Source: an uncultured Saprospiraceae bacterium
GTDB taxonomy: Bacteria > Bacteroidota > Bacteroidia > Chitinophagales > Saprospiraceae
Reading direction: 5' to 3'
Assembly (NCBI GenBank): GCA_937942435.1
Contig: CALDEM010000029.1
Location: 1-33,634, forward strand
DNA: 33,634 nt
Position numbers and translations under genes: made by a program. This document shows positions 23,002-31,642 of the stretch, in pieces; position 1 is the first letter of the stretch, and each line of letters opens with the position of its first letter. The notes under the pieces are model-generated. The model worked only from the letters and a program-made list of their open reading frames with translations, made no database searches and was not told where the DNA came from.

Positions 23002-24480
23002 ATGACACTCAGTACTATTGTAATCTATACAGCCATAGTGGCGGTCATCTTAACGCTGATCACATATTTTGTACTCAATAAGAAGGATCATCCAGTGATG
23101 TCTTATGTACAAAACTATGTAGGCGCCTTTTTCATATTCTCTGGATGGGTCAAAGCAGTCGATCCTCTTGGTACAGCATACAAGATGCAAGACTACTTTA
23201 ACCAATTCGAATTCGTATTTGAAGAGACGTGGTTTAGTTTCATTACTCCGATCTTCCCGATACTAAGCGACTATGCGGTTGGATTTTCTGTATTTGTTGT
23301 TGTTTTTGAGATTGTATTAGGTGCTATGTTGATATTAGGGCATAAGCCAAAATTTACGGCTTGGGCCTTCCTGATACTCGTTATCTTTTTTACCGTTTTA
23401 ACTGGTTTTACCTACTTGACAGGTTATGTGCCTGGTGATGTTAACTTCTTTAGTTTTTCAGATTGGGGAGAGTTCAACGAGAACAACATGAAGGTCACAG
23501 ATTGTGGATGCTTTGGTGATTTTATAAAGTTAGAACCTAAGGTGTCTTTTCAGAAAGATCTGGTCTTATTGATACCAGCGATTTACTTCTTATTTAAGTC
23601 AAAGGACATGCATACGCTATTCTCTAAAACGATCAGAAATATAGGAGTGACTATACTTGGCTTAGGACTTATTTACTACTGTATCAGCAACTTTTTGTGG
23701 GATATACCTGACAATGACTTTAGACCATTTAAGAAAGGTGTTAATATCGCTGCTCAGAAACAGTTAGAAGAAGATGCTGTCGCAAATGTCCAAATCACTG
23801 AAGCCGTACTAACTAACAAAGCCTCTGAAGAAGTCACAGTGCTACCTTACAATCAATACTTGTCTGTCTTTAAAGACTATCCAAAAGAAGAGTGGTCAGT
23901 ATCCTATAATCAGACTGAACCAACTGTACCACACTCTAAGATTAGCGAGTTTGCTATCAGTAGTGAAGAAGGATATGCGCTTGATGAAGAGATCTTAGAA
24001 AGTACCGAGCCGATGATCTTGCTTGTTGCCCATAAGCTCTATGGTGATGCAAGTCCAAGTACGCGTATCGTCAAGGACACCACCTATCGAACGGATACCA
24101 TCTTCCAGCGAGATGGCTCGATTATCACTCAGAAGTCTATAGCCTCTGTGGATGAAAGAACAGAAGACTACATAGATTACTTGTGGAAGGATTACTATAC
24201 TGAGCGATATGATGATGTTATTAAACCATTTGTGGAAGCGGCAAGAGCTGAAGGCTTAAAAGTAGTCTTAGCAGCTGGAGGAGATTTTGAGCGGATCAAT
24301 GATTTTAAGTATGATATGGGTATGGATGTACAGTATGGAGAGGCAGATGACCTTTTATTGAAGACAATCGTTCGCTCAAATCCAGGTGTCGTACTCATGC
24401 AAGGGGGTAAACTCGTAGATAAATGGCACTATAAACAGCTTCCAAAATTTAACGAGGTGAAAGAATCTTATTTGCAGTAG
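23002..24480 (+). CDS. BT_3928-type DoxX membrane protein with thioredoxin-like C-terminal domain
   Basis: The N-terminal 235 residues hold about six transmembrane helices of the DoxX/MauE type, including FFIFSGWVKAVDPLGTAYKMQDYF and the motif DCGCFGDF in a loop before the fifth helix. The remaining 250 residues are probably periplasmic. Their end (FVEAARAEGLKVVLAAGGDFERI, then NPGVVLMQGGKLVDKWHY) looks like a thioredoxin fold with the cis-Pro loop but without a CxxC pair. MauE-like proteins handle electrons for disulfide exchange; a role in envelope redox is inference. It is the second gene of the DUF1599 operon. Confidence 0.85.
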   Translation: MTLSTIVIYTAIVAVILTLITYFVLNKKDHPVMSYVQNYVGAFFIFSGWVKAVDPLGTAYKMQDYFNQFEFVFEETWFSFITPIFPILSDYAVGFSVFVVVFEIVLGAMLILGHKPKFTAWAFLILVIFFTVLTGFTYLTGYVPGDVNFFSFSDWGEFNENNMKVTDCGCFGDFIKLEPKVSFQKDLVLLIPAIYFLFKSKDMHTLFSKTIRNIGVTILGLGLIYYCISNFLWDIPDNDFRPFKKGVNIAAQKQLEEDAVANVQITEAVLTNKASEEVTVLPYNQYLSVFKDYPKEEWSVSYNQTEPTVPHSKISEFAISSEEGYALDEEILESTEPMILLVAHKLYGDASPSTRIVKDTTYRTDTIFQRDGSIITQKSIASVDERTEDYIDYLWKDYYTERYDDVIKPFVEAARAEGLKVVLAAGGDFERINDFKYDMGMDVQYGEADDLLLKTIVRSNPGVVLMQGGKLVDKWHYKQLPKFNEVKESYLQ

Positions 24481-24497
24481 TAAGTGGCAGAATATTA

Positions 24498-24505
24498 TAC
24501 CTTTG
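24498..24505 (+). promoter_or_regulatory. -7 box (TAnnTTTG) with -33 TTTG for nusB
   Basis: TACCTTTG is an exact -7 box. A TTTG at 24471-24474, inside the last codons of the upstream gene, is 23 bases away, within the range reported for Bacteroidota. The box ends 28 bases before the nusB ATG. The nusB-guaA-trmH run can therefore be transcribed separately from the genes before it. Confidence 0.6.
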
Positions 24506-24533
24506 TCATATATATAGAATTTGAAATATATAG

Positions 24534-25469
24534 ATGTTAAGTAGAAGGAGCGTACGCATAAAAGCGATGCAACTGCTCTTCTCAGTGAATAGAGATGAGC
24601 AATTGGATGTCGTTGAGGCCAAAAAGAGATATTGGTCTTCTATCGAAGATACCTTTCGGTTGTTTGTGCTCAATCTGCATGTGATTGTCAATGTCACATC
24701 AACGGCTCATACCGACCTCGAAAAGAGGAAGTCTAAGAGATTACCATCAGATTTTGATAAAGTATTTAGTGATAAGCTGTTCAATAACTCTTTGATCAAG
24801 AATCTTGAGCAAAACAAGGTTTTAAAGAAGAAGATTAAGGAGTTAGGCTTTGATAAAAGCATGAACGAAGAGTACTGTAAGAAAATCTACGACGACTTCG
24901 CTAAGACTGAAGCTTATATCAACTATATCCAAAAAGAAAGCACTAAGCAAGATCACGTAGACATACTCTTAGAGTTGTTTAGATTTTGTCGTCAGAATGA
25001 ACTCTTTAACGAGATCATGGAAGATCATTACGGTACTTGGCAGGATGACAAGAGTGTGGTGATAGGTTCTATTAAGAAAACGATCAAGAGGATACCTGAG
25101 GTTGAGGATGACTTTATTATGGAGTTTTACCCATCAGATGAGACGGTTAATGAGTTTGGTTTTCAACTATTGGAGAATACCTTAAAAGGAGACGATGAGC
25201 TCTTAAAGCATATCGAACCCACACTTAAGAACTGGGACAGCGAACGTCTTGCCATTATCGATATGATTTTGTTAAAAATGGCAACTTGTGAGTTTATCTT
25301 CTTTGAAAGTATCCCTACCAAGGTCACAGTCAATGAATACATAGACATAGCCAAAAACTATAGCACTGCTAAGAGTAAAGACTTCATCAATGGGGTTTTG
25401 GATCGCATAATGAAAGATTTTAGTGAAAACGGTCTGATCAAAAAATCAGGTCGAGGACTACAAGAATAA
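24534..25469 (+). CDS. nusB: transcription antitermination factor NusB (long Bacteroidota form)
   Basis: NusB binds boxA RNA with NusE to support antitermination of rRNA transcription. The N-terminal [20 protein letters not shown] and the C-terminal [56 protein letters not shown] are typical NusB. At 311 residues it is about twice the E. coli protein, with a central insertion usual in this phylum. Only two bases separate it from guaA. Confidence 0.93.
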   Translation: MLSRRSVRIKAMQLLFSVNRDEQLDVVEAKKRYWSSIEDTFRLFVLNLHVIVNVTSTAHTDLEKRKSKRLPSDFDKVFSDKLFNNSLIKNLEQNKVLKKKIKELGFDKSMNEEYCKKIYDDFAKTEAYINYIQKESTKQDHVDILLELFRFCRQNELFNEIMEDHYGTWQDDKSVVIGSIKKTIKRIPEVEDDFIMEFYPSDETVNEFGFQLLENTLKGDDELLKHIEPTLKNWDSERLAIIDMILLKMATCEFIFFESIPTKVTVNEYIDIAKNYSTAKSKDFINGVLDRIMKDFSENGLIKKSGRGLQE

Positions 25470-25471
25470 AC

Positions 25472-27019
25472 ATGTCACTTACCGCCCAGCCCGATGTTGT
25501 ACATATATTGGATTTTGGATCTCAGTATACACAACTCATCGCCCGTCGTGTACGAGAGCTTAATATCTACTGCGAAATACGACCATATAACACTGACCTA
25601 AGCAACCTTCAAGGGGCTAAAGCGATCATCCTATCTGGAAGTCCATGTTCAGTTAATGGAGCTCGTCGGTTAGATGTTGATTTGAGTGCTTTAGTATCTA
25701 TGGCGCCGATTCTTGGGGTTTGTTACGGTGCTCAGTATATAGCTGATAGTTATGGTGGTACGGTGGCACCATCTGAAAAAAGAGAATACGGAAAAGCGAC
25801 CATTAGTATAGAAGGTGGGAGTGACTTGTGGAACGACATGCCTAAGACCAGCCAAGTATGGATGTCTCATGCAGATACCATCTTAACGTTAGGAGAGGGT
25901 TTTGACTTGATTGCTAAGACGTCCAGCATACCCGTTGCCGCTTTTAGCTATAGCAAAGAGGTCAATCCAATCTTCGGCATACAATTTCATCCCGAGGTGA
26001 CACACTCTTTAGACGGGCTACAGATTTTAAAGAACTTTTTGGTAGGGGTTTGTAACGTAGAGCAAGGATGGACTTCTGAGTCATTTGTAGAGCAAGCCAT
26101 CGAAGATATACGTAGGAAAGTCGGAGATGATCAAGTCTTGTTGGGCATATCTGGCGGTGTAGATTCTACGGTGGCAGCAATGTTGATACATCGAGCGATT
26201 GGTGACCAGTTGACCTCATTCTTCATCGATAATGGGCTTTTGCGCAAGGGAGAATTTCGAGAAGTGCTCGATAAATATGAAGAGCTTGGGCTTAATGTCA
26301 ACGGTATAGATGCCAGTGAAGAGTTCTTAACAGGCTTAGATGGAGTATCCGACCCCGAAAAGAAAAGAAAGGTGATCGGTAAAACATTCATTGATGTCTT
26401 TCTAAGAGAGGCAGAAAAGCTTAAGGATATAAAGTGGTTAGCGCAAGGTACGATCTATCCAGATGTGATCGAGTCAGTAAGTGTCAATGGCCCATCAGCT
26501 ACGATAAAATCACATCATAACGTAGGTGGGCTGCCTGATTATCTTGATTTAGAACTACTTGAGCCACTACGCATGTTGTTCAAAGATGAGGTCAGAAGGG
26601 TAGGGAGAGCAGTCAGTTTGCCTGATATGTTTGTCGATAGACACCCCTTCCCGGGTCCGGGACTAGCCATTAGGGTTTTGGGCGAGATCAGTCGAGAGAA
26701 AGTCCGGTTATGCCAAGAGGCAGATGCGATCTACATAAATCTGCTCAAAAGCAGTGGATGGTATGACAAAGTTTGGCAAGCAGGAGCGATACTTTTACCT
26801 GTTAAGAGTGTAGGGGTAATGGGAGATGAGCGAACTTATGAGTATACTTGTGCACTCCGCGCTGTTAATTCTAAAGATGGTATGACTGCCGAATGGAGTC
26901 CGTTGCCATATGAGTTACTTGCGGAGATATCCAACGAAATTATTAACTCAGTAAAAGGAATAAACAGAGTCGTCTATGACATCAGCACGAAGCCTCCGGC
27001 TACCATCGAATGGGAGTAA
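25472..27019 (+). CDS. guaA: GMP synthase (glutamine-hydrolysing)
   Basis: GuaA aminates XMP to GMP using glutamine. The amidotransferase domain (1-195) has the nucleophile C84 in GVCYGAQY and the H173/E175 pair in FHPEVTH. The synthetase part has the PP-loop SGGVDS at 227-232, then the dimerisation domain with [15 protein letters not shown] and a C-terminus KPPATIEWE that closes the active site. Length 515 is normal. The stop lies 44 bases into the reading frame of the next gene. Confidence 0.98.
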   Translation: MSLTAQPDVVHILDFGSQYTQLIARRVRELNIYCEIRPYNTDLSNLQGAKAIILSGSPCSVNGARRLDVDLSALVSMAPILGVCYGAQYIADSYGGTVAPSEKREYGKATISIEGGSDLWNDMPKTSQVWMSHADTILTLGEGFDLIAKTSSIPVAAFSYSKEVNPIFGIQFHPEVTHSLDGLQILKNFLVGVCNVEQGWTSESFVEQAIEDIRRKVGDDQVLLGISGGVDSTVAAMLIHRAIGDQLTSFFIDNGLLRKGEFREVLDKYEELGLNVNGIDASEEFLTGLDGVSDPEKKRKVIGKTFIDVFLREAEKLKDIKWLAQGTIYPDVIESVSVNGPSATIKSHHNVGGLPDYLDLELLEPLRMLFKDEVRRVGRAVSLPDMFVDRHPFPGPGLAIRVLGEISREKVRLCQEADAIYINLLKSSGWYDKVWQAGAILLPVKSVGVMGDERTYEYTCALRAVNSKDGMTAEWSPLPYELLAEISNEIINSVKGINRVVYDISTKPPATIEWE

Positions 27020-28346
27020 TTGGTGCTTTACATTGGTATTGTTTCTCTTTTTATACAGTTGTTCCAGTACAACTACGTCTTCAGCACGCACAAAAGTCAT
27101 TAAACCAGAGAAAAAGGTCGTTGAAATAGAAGAAGAAGTCATCGCAGTAGACACGATCACATGGACTGTTGTTTCAGAAGAAGAGTTTCCTCCTATCGAG
27201 ACTTCTGGTAGTGTAGCCTCTTATGGATTAGAAAGAATAGAAAAGGAGCATTATCGTATCGCTCTCTTGCTACCAATGAAAATCAAGCAAGATGTTCCTT
27301 CGTTAGACGCTATTAATCGAAAGTTCGCGGACTTTTATGCGGGTATCAAAATGGCAGCACAGACTGATCATGATGTACGTGCTCAAGTAGACGTATATTA
27401 TACAGATCGTGAAGAAGCCAAGTTAGATGAGATTCTCAATGAGCTCCAATATAATTTACCTGACGTTATCATCGCGAGTTATACCAGCAAGTTGATAGCC
27501 AAGACTGCCGCTTTTGGAGCAGCTAATAGGATACCTGTGATCAGTCCTTGGAAGTCAAGCCCTACCATAGCAAAAGAAAATGTTTTCTATCTGCAGATGC
27601 GCCCCAATATCGAACACTACTATAAAACAATCATAAAACATGTCCAGCAGAACTATCTCAAGGACGAAGTACGCATCGTACAGCGTCTGGATGGTTCAGA
27701 TAGAGCAAAAACAGGACTATTACATAAAGTACAAGAAGAATTGTCAGAACTACCGATATCCAAGCCTTATGAAGTGTTTGATGTAGAATTGGATTCTTTG
27801 ATGAATGCTGAAGCATCTGTGTTTGATACAGCCCTTGTTCAAGATGTTAAGGCCTTCATAGTTCCACACTTTAATAACACGGACGAGTCATTTGTGTATA
27901 CCTGTTTGCGCAAAATGTACGGCGAAAAAATGGGGAGAGATTTTCAAGTTTACACAATGCCTGTTGCATTAAACTCTGAAAGGATTGACATCAATTTGTT
28001 GAAAAACCTAAGCGTAAGAACTGCAGAATTTAGATTTCCAAATAAGGAAAATCCTGAAGTGCAACAATTTAGAAAATCATTCTTTGAAACGAATGGATTA
28101 CTTCCCAAGGCAGATGCATATTATGGCTATGATTTGATGTCATTTATACTTGAAGGTTTGGGCTCTAATGGCCAATATTTTCATTACTTCATGGCTGGAG
28201 AAGATATCGACTTGATGCAGATGAATGTGCACATCCAGCCGTTTTATAAATCAGAGGATAAAGACTATCCAGACTTTATGGTTAATGATCATCTCTACAT
28301 AATTGAATATGTAGATGATCACTTTGAAGTTAAGGATATACGTTGA
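26976..28346 (+). CDS. type 1 periplasmic-binding-fold lipoprotein
   Basis: The protein (456 residues) has a basic start ([14 protein letters not shown]), a hydrophobic run and FLYSC with the acylated C29, then a low-complexity Thr/Ser/Lys linker and a type 1 periplasmic-binding fold: [11 protein letters not shown], a conserved [14 protein letters not shown] / [12 protein letters not shown] pair and a second lobe from about residue 280. In Bacteroidota a LysM and substrate-binding protein often follows guaA; here no LysM repeat is visible. Ligand unknown. The ATG at 26976 lies inside guaA, so the first 15 codons overlap it in another frame; no later ATG precedes the lipobox. The stop overlaps the next start by one base. 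Confidence 0.78.
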   Translation: MTSARSLRLPSNGSNWCFTLVLFLFLYSCSSTTTSSARTKVIKPEKKVVEIEEEVIAVDTITWTVVSEEEFPPIETSGSVASYGLERIEKEHYRIALLLPMKIKQDVPSLDAINRKFADFYAGIKMAAQTDHDVRAQVDVYYTDREEAKLDEILNELQYNLPDVIIASYTSKLIAKTAAFGAANRIPVISPWKSSPTIAKENVFYLQMRPNIEHYYKTIIKHVQQNYLKDEVRIVQRLDGSDRAKTGLLHKVQEELSELPISKPYEVFDVELDSLMNAEASVFDTALVQDVKAFIVPHFNNTDESFVYTCLRKMYGEKMGRDFQVYTMPVALNSERIDINLLKNLSVRTAEFRFPNKENPEVQQFRKSFFETNGLLPKADAYYGYDLMSFILEGLGSNGQYFHYFMAGEDIDLMQMNVHIQPFYKSEDKDYPDFMVNDHLYIIEYVDDHFEVKDIR

Positions 28347-28981
28347 TGGAAATCCTGCCTCAGCGTTTAGAAAGATTTAAATCTGTAATTGCAAAAAGAC
28401 AATTTGATCTCACGATTGTCTTAGAAAATGTACATGATCCACATAACATCGGTGCTGTACTGAGGACGGCTGACTCTGTTGGGATTAATGAGATATTTAT
28501 AATTTATACTGATCCTAGATTAACTAAAAGAGGGCTTGACATAGGAAAAGAAAGTGCCTCAGGTGCTAAGCAATGGATTGAGGTCAACTACTTTGAAGAA
28601 GTAGCTGCTTGTTTTAAGAAAGTAAAAGCAAAGTATAGCAATGTCTATGGTACTAAGTTAGATGCACAAGCCGAGAACTTATATGATCTCGATCTTGCGT
28701 CATCATGCGCTTTAGTTTTTGGCAATGAGCACAAAGGTCTGACTGAAGAAGCGAGTTCTTATCTCGATGCTAACTTCATCATACCGCAGCATGGATTCGT
28801 TCAAAGCTTAAATATATCAGTAGCCTGTGCAGTTTCATTATATGAAGCGCAGAGACAAAGATTAGAAAAAGGTCTTTATTCTCAGGCCTTTAAGACTGAT
28901 AGCCGTCACGGTGATTTATACGATAAATACCAAGATATCCATGTCAAAAAGAAACTTAGAGGTTTTAAAATTAAGTCTTAA
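28346..28981 (+). CDS. trmH: TrmH-family tRNA/rRNA 2'-O-methyltransferase
   Basis: The 211-residue SPOUT methyltransferase has the three knot motifs: NVHDPHNIGAVLRTAD at about 28-43 (Asn and catalytic Arg), ALVFGNEHKGL near 133 and IPQHGFVQSLNISVACAVSLYEA near 154. Family members methylate ribose 2'-O of tRNA G18 or rRNA; tRNA is the best guess from the short form. The ATG at 28346 shares its A with the upstream TGA. The stop overlaps the stop of the convergent DUF3179 gene in the palindrome TTAA. Confidence 0.92.
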   Translation: MEILPQRLERFKSVIAKRQFDLTIVLENVHDPHNIGAVLRTADSVGINEIFIIYTDPRLTKRGLDIGKESASGAKQWIEVNYFEEVAACFKKVKAKYSNVYGTKLDAQAENLYDLDLASSCALVFGNEHKGLTEEASSYLDANFIIPQHGFVQSLNISVACAVSLYEAQRQRLEKGLYSQAFKTDSRHGDLYDKYQDIHVKKKLRGFKIKS

Positions 28982-30039
28982 CCTTGGTATACTTCTATGT
29001 CTTCATAGAATGCTCCCCATGAGAACCAATAACCAATAAACTGTGTAGGCTTTCTTAGCTGTTGCGTTCTATCATCTATAGGCGTACCCAATAGGTCATA
29101 TTGTATGCCTTGAGCATTTTGAACTATAGCAGGAAATAGAGAATCATCCAACGCTTCATAAGTCTGACCGGGTTCAGGTAAAAATGAGACTATAAAGTTT
29201 CTTTGTGTGTTGCGTATAACGATAACATCAATGTCTTCTATCTTATCATTTAAAAGTTCTGTGCCTACCTCTTGAGCAAATGGGTAAGCTTTAAATGTTT
29301 CTCCTACCTGCACACCAAGTAACCTTTCCTTCTTTTGAAATCTATCATCATCATTTGTTATCGGGAAGATTGTATTGTCACTTGATCTATAATCTCCGTA
29401 TGGATATCTAGTGTAATTTCTACTAAAGCCAGTGTCTTCATTGAGCACTAAACTTTCGGGATATGCTTCTTTCCAATTCTTCCAAGTGACTTCAGCAAAT
29501 GAAAACAACTCTGCCTTCTGGCCAATATTGCTTCCATTGACACAATCTAATCTTTGTTGAGACCAAGTACTGTTGGTGCTTCTATCATATGGCATAAGAT
29601 TAGAATTATATAGTAGACCTGACACTCCAAAAGTAGTTTCTCTATCATTTATTATTCTACTCCAACCAATCCCAGTGCCAGTCAAAGGGCAGTAAGTTAA
29701 AGCAACCTTCTCTCCTCCGATATCATCATTGATGATCTCGTGCCAGTCTAAGATTGGGTGCGGATAAGCTTTGATCTCATCACCAACTTGTATTGCTAAG
29801 ATCAAGTCTCTATCATGAAGAAAATCTATCTCTGAAGCTGGACTAAAGTTTGGATCATCAATGGAGGGGATACCATCTTTGCCGACACCACCGTCTAAAA
29901 CAAGGTTCTCTGGTATGAGCCAATCGCTACTAGTAGGGTTGTTGTTGCTATTATTAGTTGGATTAGTCGGATCGCCGTCATCTGAACATCCCACAAGGAT
30001 GAATAGAACTAAGGAAAGTAATAATGTAAAATTTTTCAT
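28978..30039 (-). CDS. DUF3179 lipoprotein
   Basis: From ATG 30039 the protein has a lipoprotein signal (MKNFTLLLSLVLFILVGC, C18) and an Asn/Pro/Thr-rich linker. The DUF3179 domain follows with IQVGDEIKAYPHPILDWHEIIND, ALTYCPLTGTGIGWSR and TFGVSGLLYNSNLMPYDR, then TGFSRNYTRYPYG and VQVGETFKAYPF. Function is unknown. The single Cys in TYCPLTG is conserved in the family. The frame begins at TTG 30045, but the ATG two codons on gives a proper signal peptide. It follows the beta-barrel gene by 11 bases and is likely co-transcribed. Confidence 0.9.
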   Translation of the reverse strand: MKNFTLLLSLVLFILVGCSDDGDPTNPTNNSNNNPTSSDWLIPENLVLDGGVGKDGIPSIDDPNFSPASEIDFLHDRDLILAIQVGDEIKAYPHPILDWHEIINDDIGGEKVALTYCPLTGTGIGWSRIINDRETTFGVSGLLYNSNLMPYDRSTNSTWSQQRLDCVNGSNIGQKAELFSFAEVTWKNWKEAYPESLVLNEDTGFSRNYTRYPYGDYRSSDNTIFPITNDDDRFQKKERLLGVQVGETFKAYPFAQEVGTELLNDKIEDIDVIVIRNTQRNFIVSFLPEPGQTYEALDDSLFPAIVQNAQGIQYDLLGTPIDDRTQQLRKPTQFIGYWFSWGAFYEDIEVYQG

Positions 30040-30050
30040 TTTCAAAAATA

Positions 30051-31031
30051 TTAGTTGAGTTGTATAAGTTGATCTGACTGTGATTCAAGAATAAACTTCT
30101 TAGACCAGCCGACATTGATTGTATATGTTGGAGATAGTTGTGTATCGTTGACCCTTGACCAAAGGGGCAATTCAAGATTAAGATTCAAACTACTATTAGC
30201 TTTTGGAAAAGGTATCGAATTACTCAATCTAGTAAATATGAAGTTACCTCCGGTTCCTGGCAATGCACTCCCACTAATCAAATCTCTGTCTGCTTGGCGA
30301 TATCGAAATGATAAACCAGGAGTGATGATGTTGTTGAAGATTAAGATTTGGTCTGAAAATCCCGCGATGATCTGGATATCATTGCCAAACTCATATGTTT
30401 GTGCACCACCTCGGGCATTATTATTTACGCCAGTGAAAGACAGTATGCTATTGACATAGATAAGAGAAGAAGGTCTACTCCTCAAGTTGTGTTCTAATGA
30501 TGCCAAAACAATCACATCCCATGCGCCACTACCTGGTTGAAGATCCTCTAAAAGTCGAAGTCCTCTATCATTGGTCTGTTCCGTCCCGCCTAATGGAATC
30601 TGTGGGCCAGCTCCTATCCTAAAGGTGACTCCTTTTTTGATCACATCATAAATCAACAGAGCCACTGGATCTCCAACACCAAAAGTTGCCTCCTTATCGT
30701 TAGATCCAGAAATCGAGGTGATTCTCCGAGTCTGACGTACAATCGGGAAAAAGCCCTCAAAAGTCAATCTATCGGAAAGAGAGTATGCGCCTCTGAGCAA
30801 GTAAGATTGAGTAGTACGGAGTCTCTGATCATCATCTAGTATGCTCGACTCCGTCTTAAGTGTTCTAAGAAAATTAAGATCAGCACTAAGACTCACTTGA
30901 AGGCTTTTCTCATCTGATGATTGAAAGCCCAGATTACTACTTACGGGAACCCCACCGGAGCAACAGGTTTGTGCCTCGGCCATACTATAGATCGATAAGC
31001 TGATAAATGTCAGTAGCAGTAAGCGAATCAT
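30051..31031 (-). CDS. putative outer-membrane beta-barrel protein
   Basis: A signal peptide (residues 1-21, ending AEAQ) is followed by TCCSGGVPVSSNLGF, a short Cys-rich head seen in some Bacteroidota barrels, and then alternating amphipathic strands: SLQVSLSADLNFLRT, SYLLRGAYSLSDRLTFEGFFP, VGDPVALLIYDV, TFRIGAGPQIPLG, and a C-terminus with YTINVGWSKKF. Overall this looks like a transporter/porin-type barrel of about 12 strands. No substrate can be named. The head with two adjacent Cys might bind a metal (inference). It heads the unit with the DUF3179 lipoprotein. Confidence 0.65.
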   Translation of the reverse strand: MIRLLLLTFISLSIYSMAEAQTCCSGGVPVSSNLGFQSSDEKSLQVSLSADLNFLRTLKTESSILDDDQRLRTTQSYLLRGAYSLSDRLTFEGFFPIVRQTRRITSISGSNDKEATFGVGDPVALLIYDVIKKGVTFRIGAGPQIPLGGTEQTNDRGLRLLEDLQPGSGAWDVIVLASLEHNLRSRPSSLIYVNSILSFTGVNNNARGGAQTYEFGNDIQIIAGFSDQILIFNNIITPGLSFRYRQADRDLISGSALPGTGGNFIFTRLSNSIPFPKANSSLNLNLELPLWSRVNDTQLSPTYTINVGWSKKFILESQSDQLIQLN

Positions 31032-31171
31032 AACTCTATATAAACGGTATCAGTCATGAAAAAGATTAGGCTGGTGCTCAGTTTATGAAAGAGTTGTCAT
31101 GTTTCAGACATTCAGAATAAGAGTGTTGGCGTCCTTGGGAATACCTATCTTAGATGTAAAAATATTTAAAT

Positions 31172-31642
31172 ATGAAGGAGCATCTATATAGTACCAACAT
31201 AGAATGGACAGGTAATAAGGGTTCAGGGACCTTTGATTATCGCTCATATAGCCGCAGTCATACCATCAAAGTAGATGGTAAGGTTGACATACTGGGTTCT
31301 TCTGATTCTTCATATCGTGGTGAGAAGTCCCGACATAACCCTGAAGATATGCTCGTAGCATCGATCAGTTCATGTCATATGTTATGGTATCTGCACCTTT
31401 GCGCTGATAGCGGGGTAGTGGTCTTGAAATATGAAGATAATGCAGAAGGAAAACTACAGATCGATCCGAGCGGAGGAGGTAGTTTTACTCAAGTGGTATT
31501 GAGACCTGATGTGGAAATATCAAAAGATTCTTCGGTTCAAAAAGCTGAGGATCTACATGCAAAAGCCCATGATCTATGCTTCATAGCCAACTCTTGTAAC
31601 TTTGAGATAGTGATCGAGCCAAATACTCAAAAGACCATATGA
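31172..31642 (+). CDS. OsmC/Ohr-family peroxiredoxin-like protein
   Basis: The 156-residue protein has the OsmC fold: an N-terminal beta sheet, then HNPEDMLVASISSCHMLWYLHLC with C68 as the expected peroxidatic cysteine, and AHDLCFIANSCNF with C136 as the resolving position; C77 and C142 are extra. Family members reduce organic hydroperoxides with lipoyl or thiol partners. ATG 31172 begins a frame with a good start region (MKEHLYSTNIEWTG). Its stop TGA overlaps an ATG of the next gene (ATGA at 31639-31642). It may be part of the oxidative defence set of this region. Confidence 0.9.
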   Translation: MKEHLYSTNIEWTGNKGSGTFDYRSYSRSHTIKVDGKVDILGSSDSSYRGEKSRHNPEDMLVASISSCHMLWYLHLCADSGVVVLKYEDNAEGKLQIDPSGGGSFTQVVLRPDVEISKDSSVQKAEDLHAKAHDLCFIANSCNFEIVIEPNTQKTI

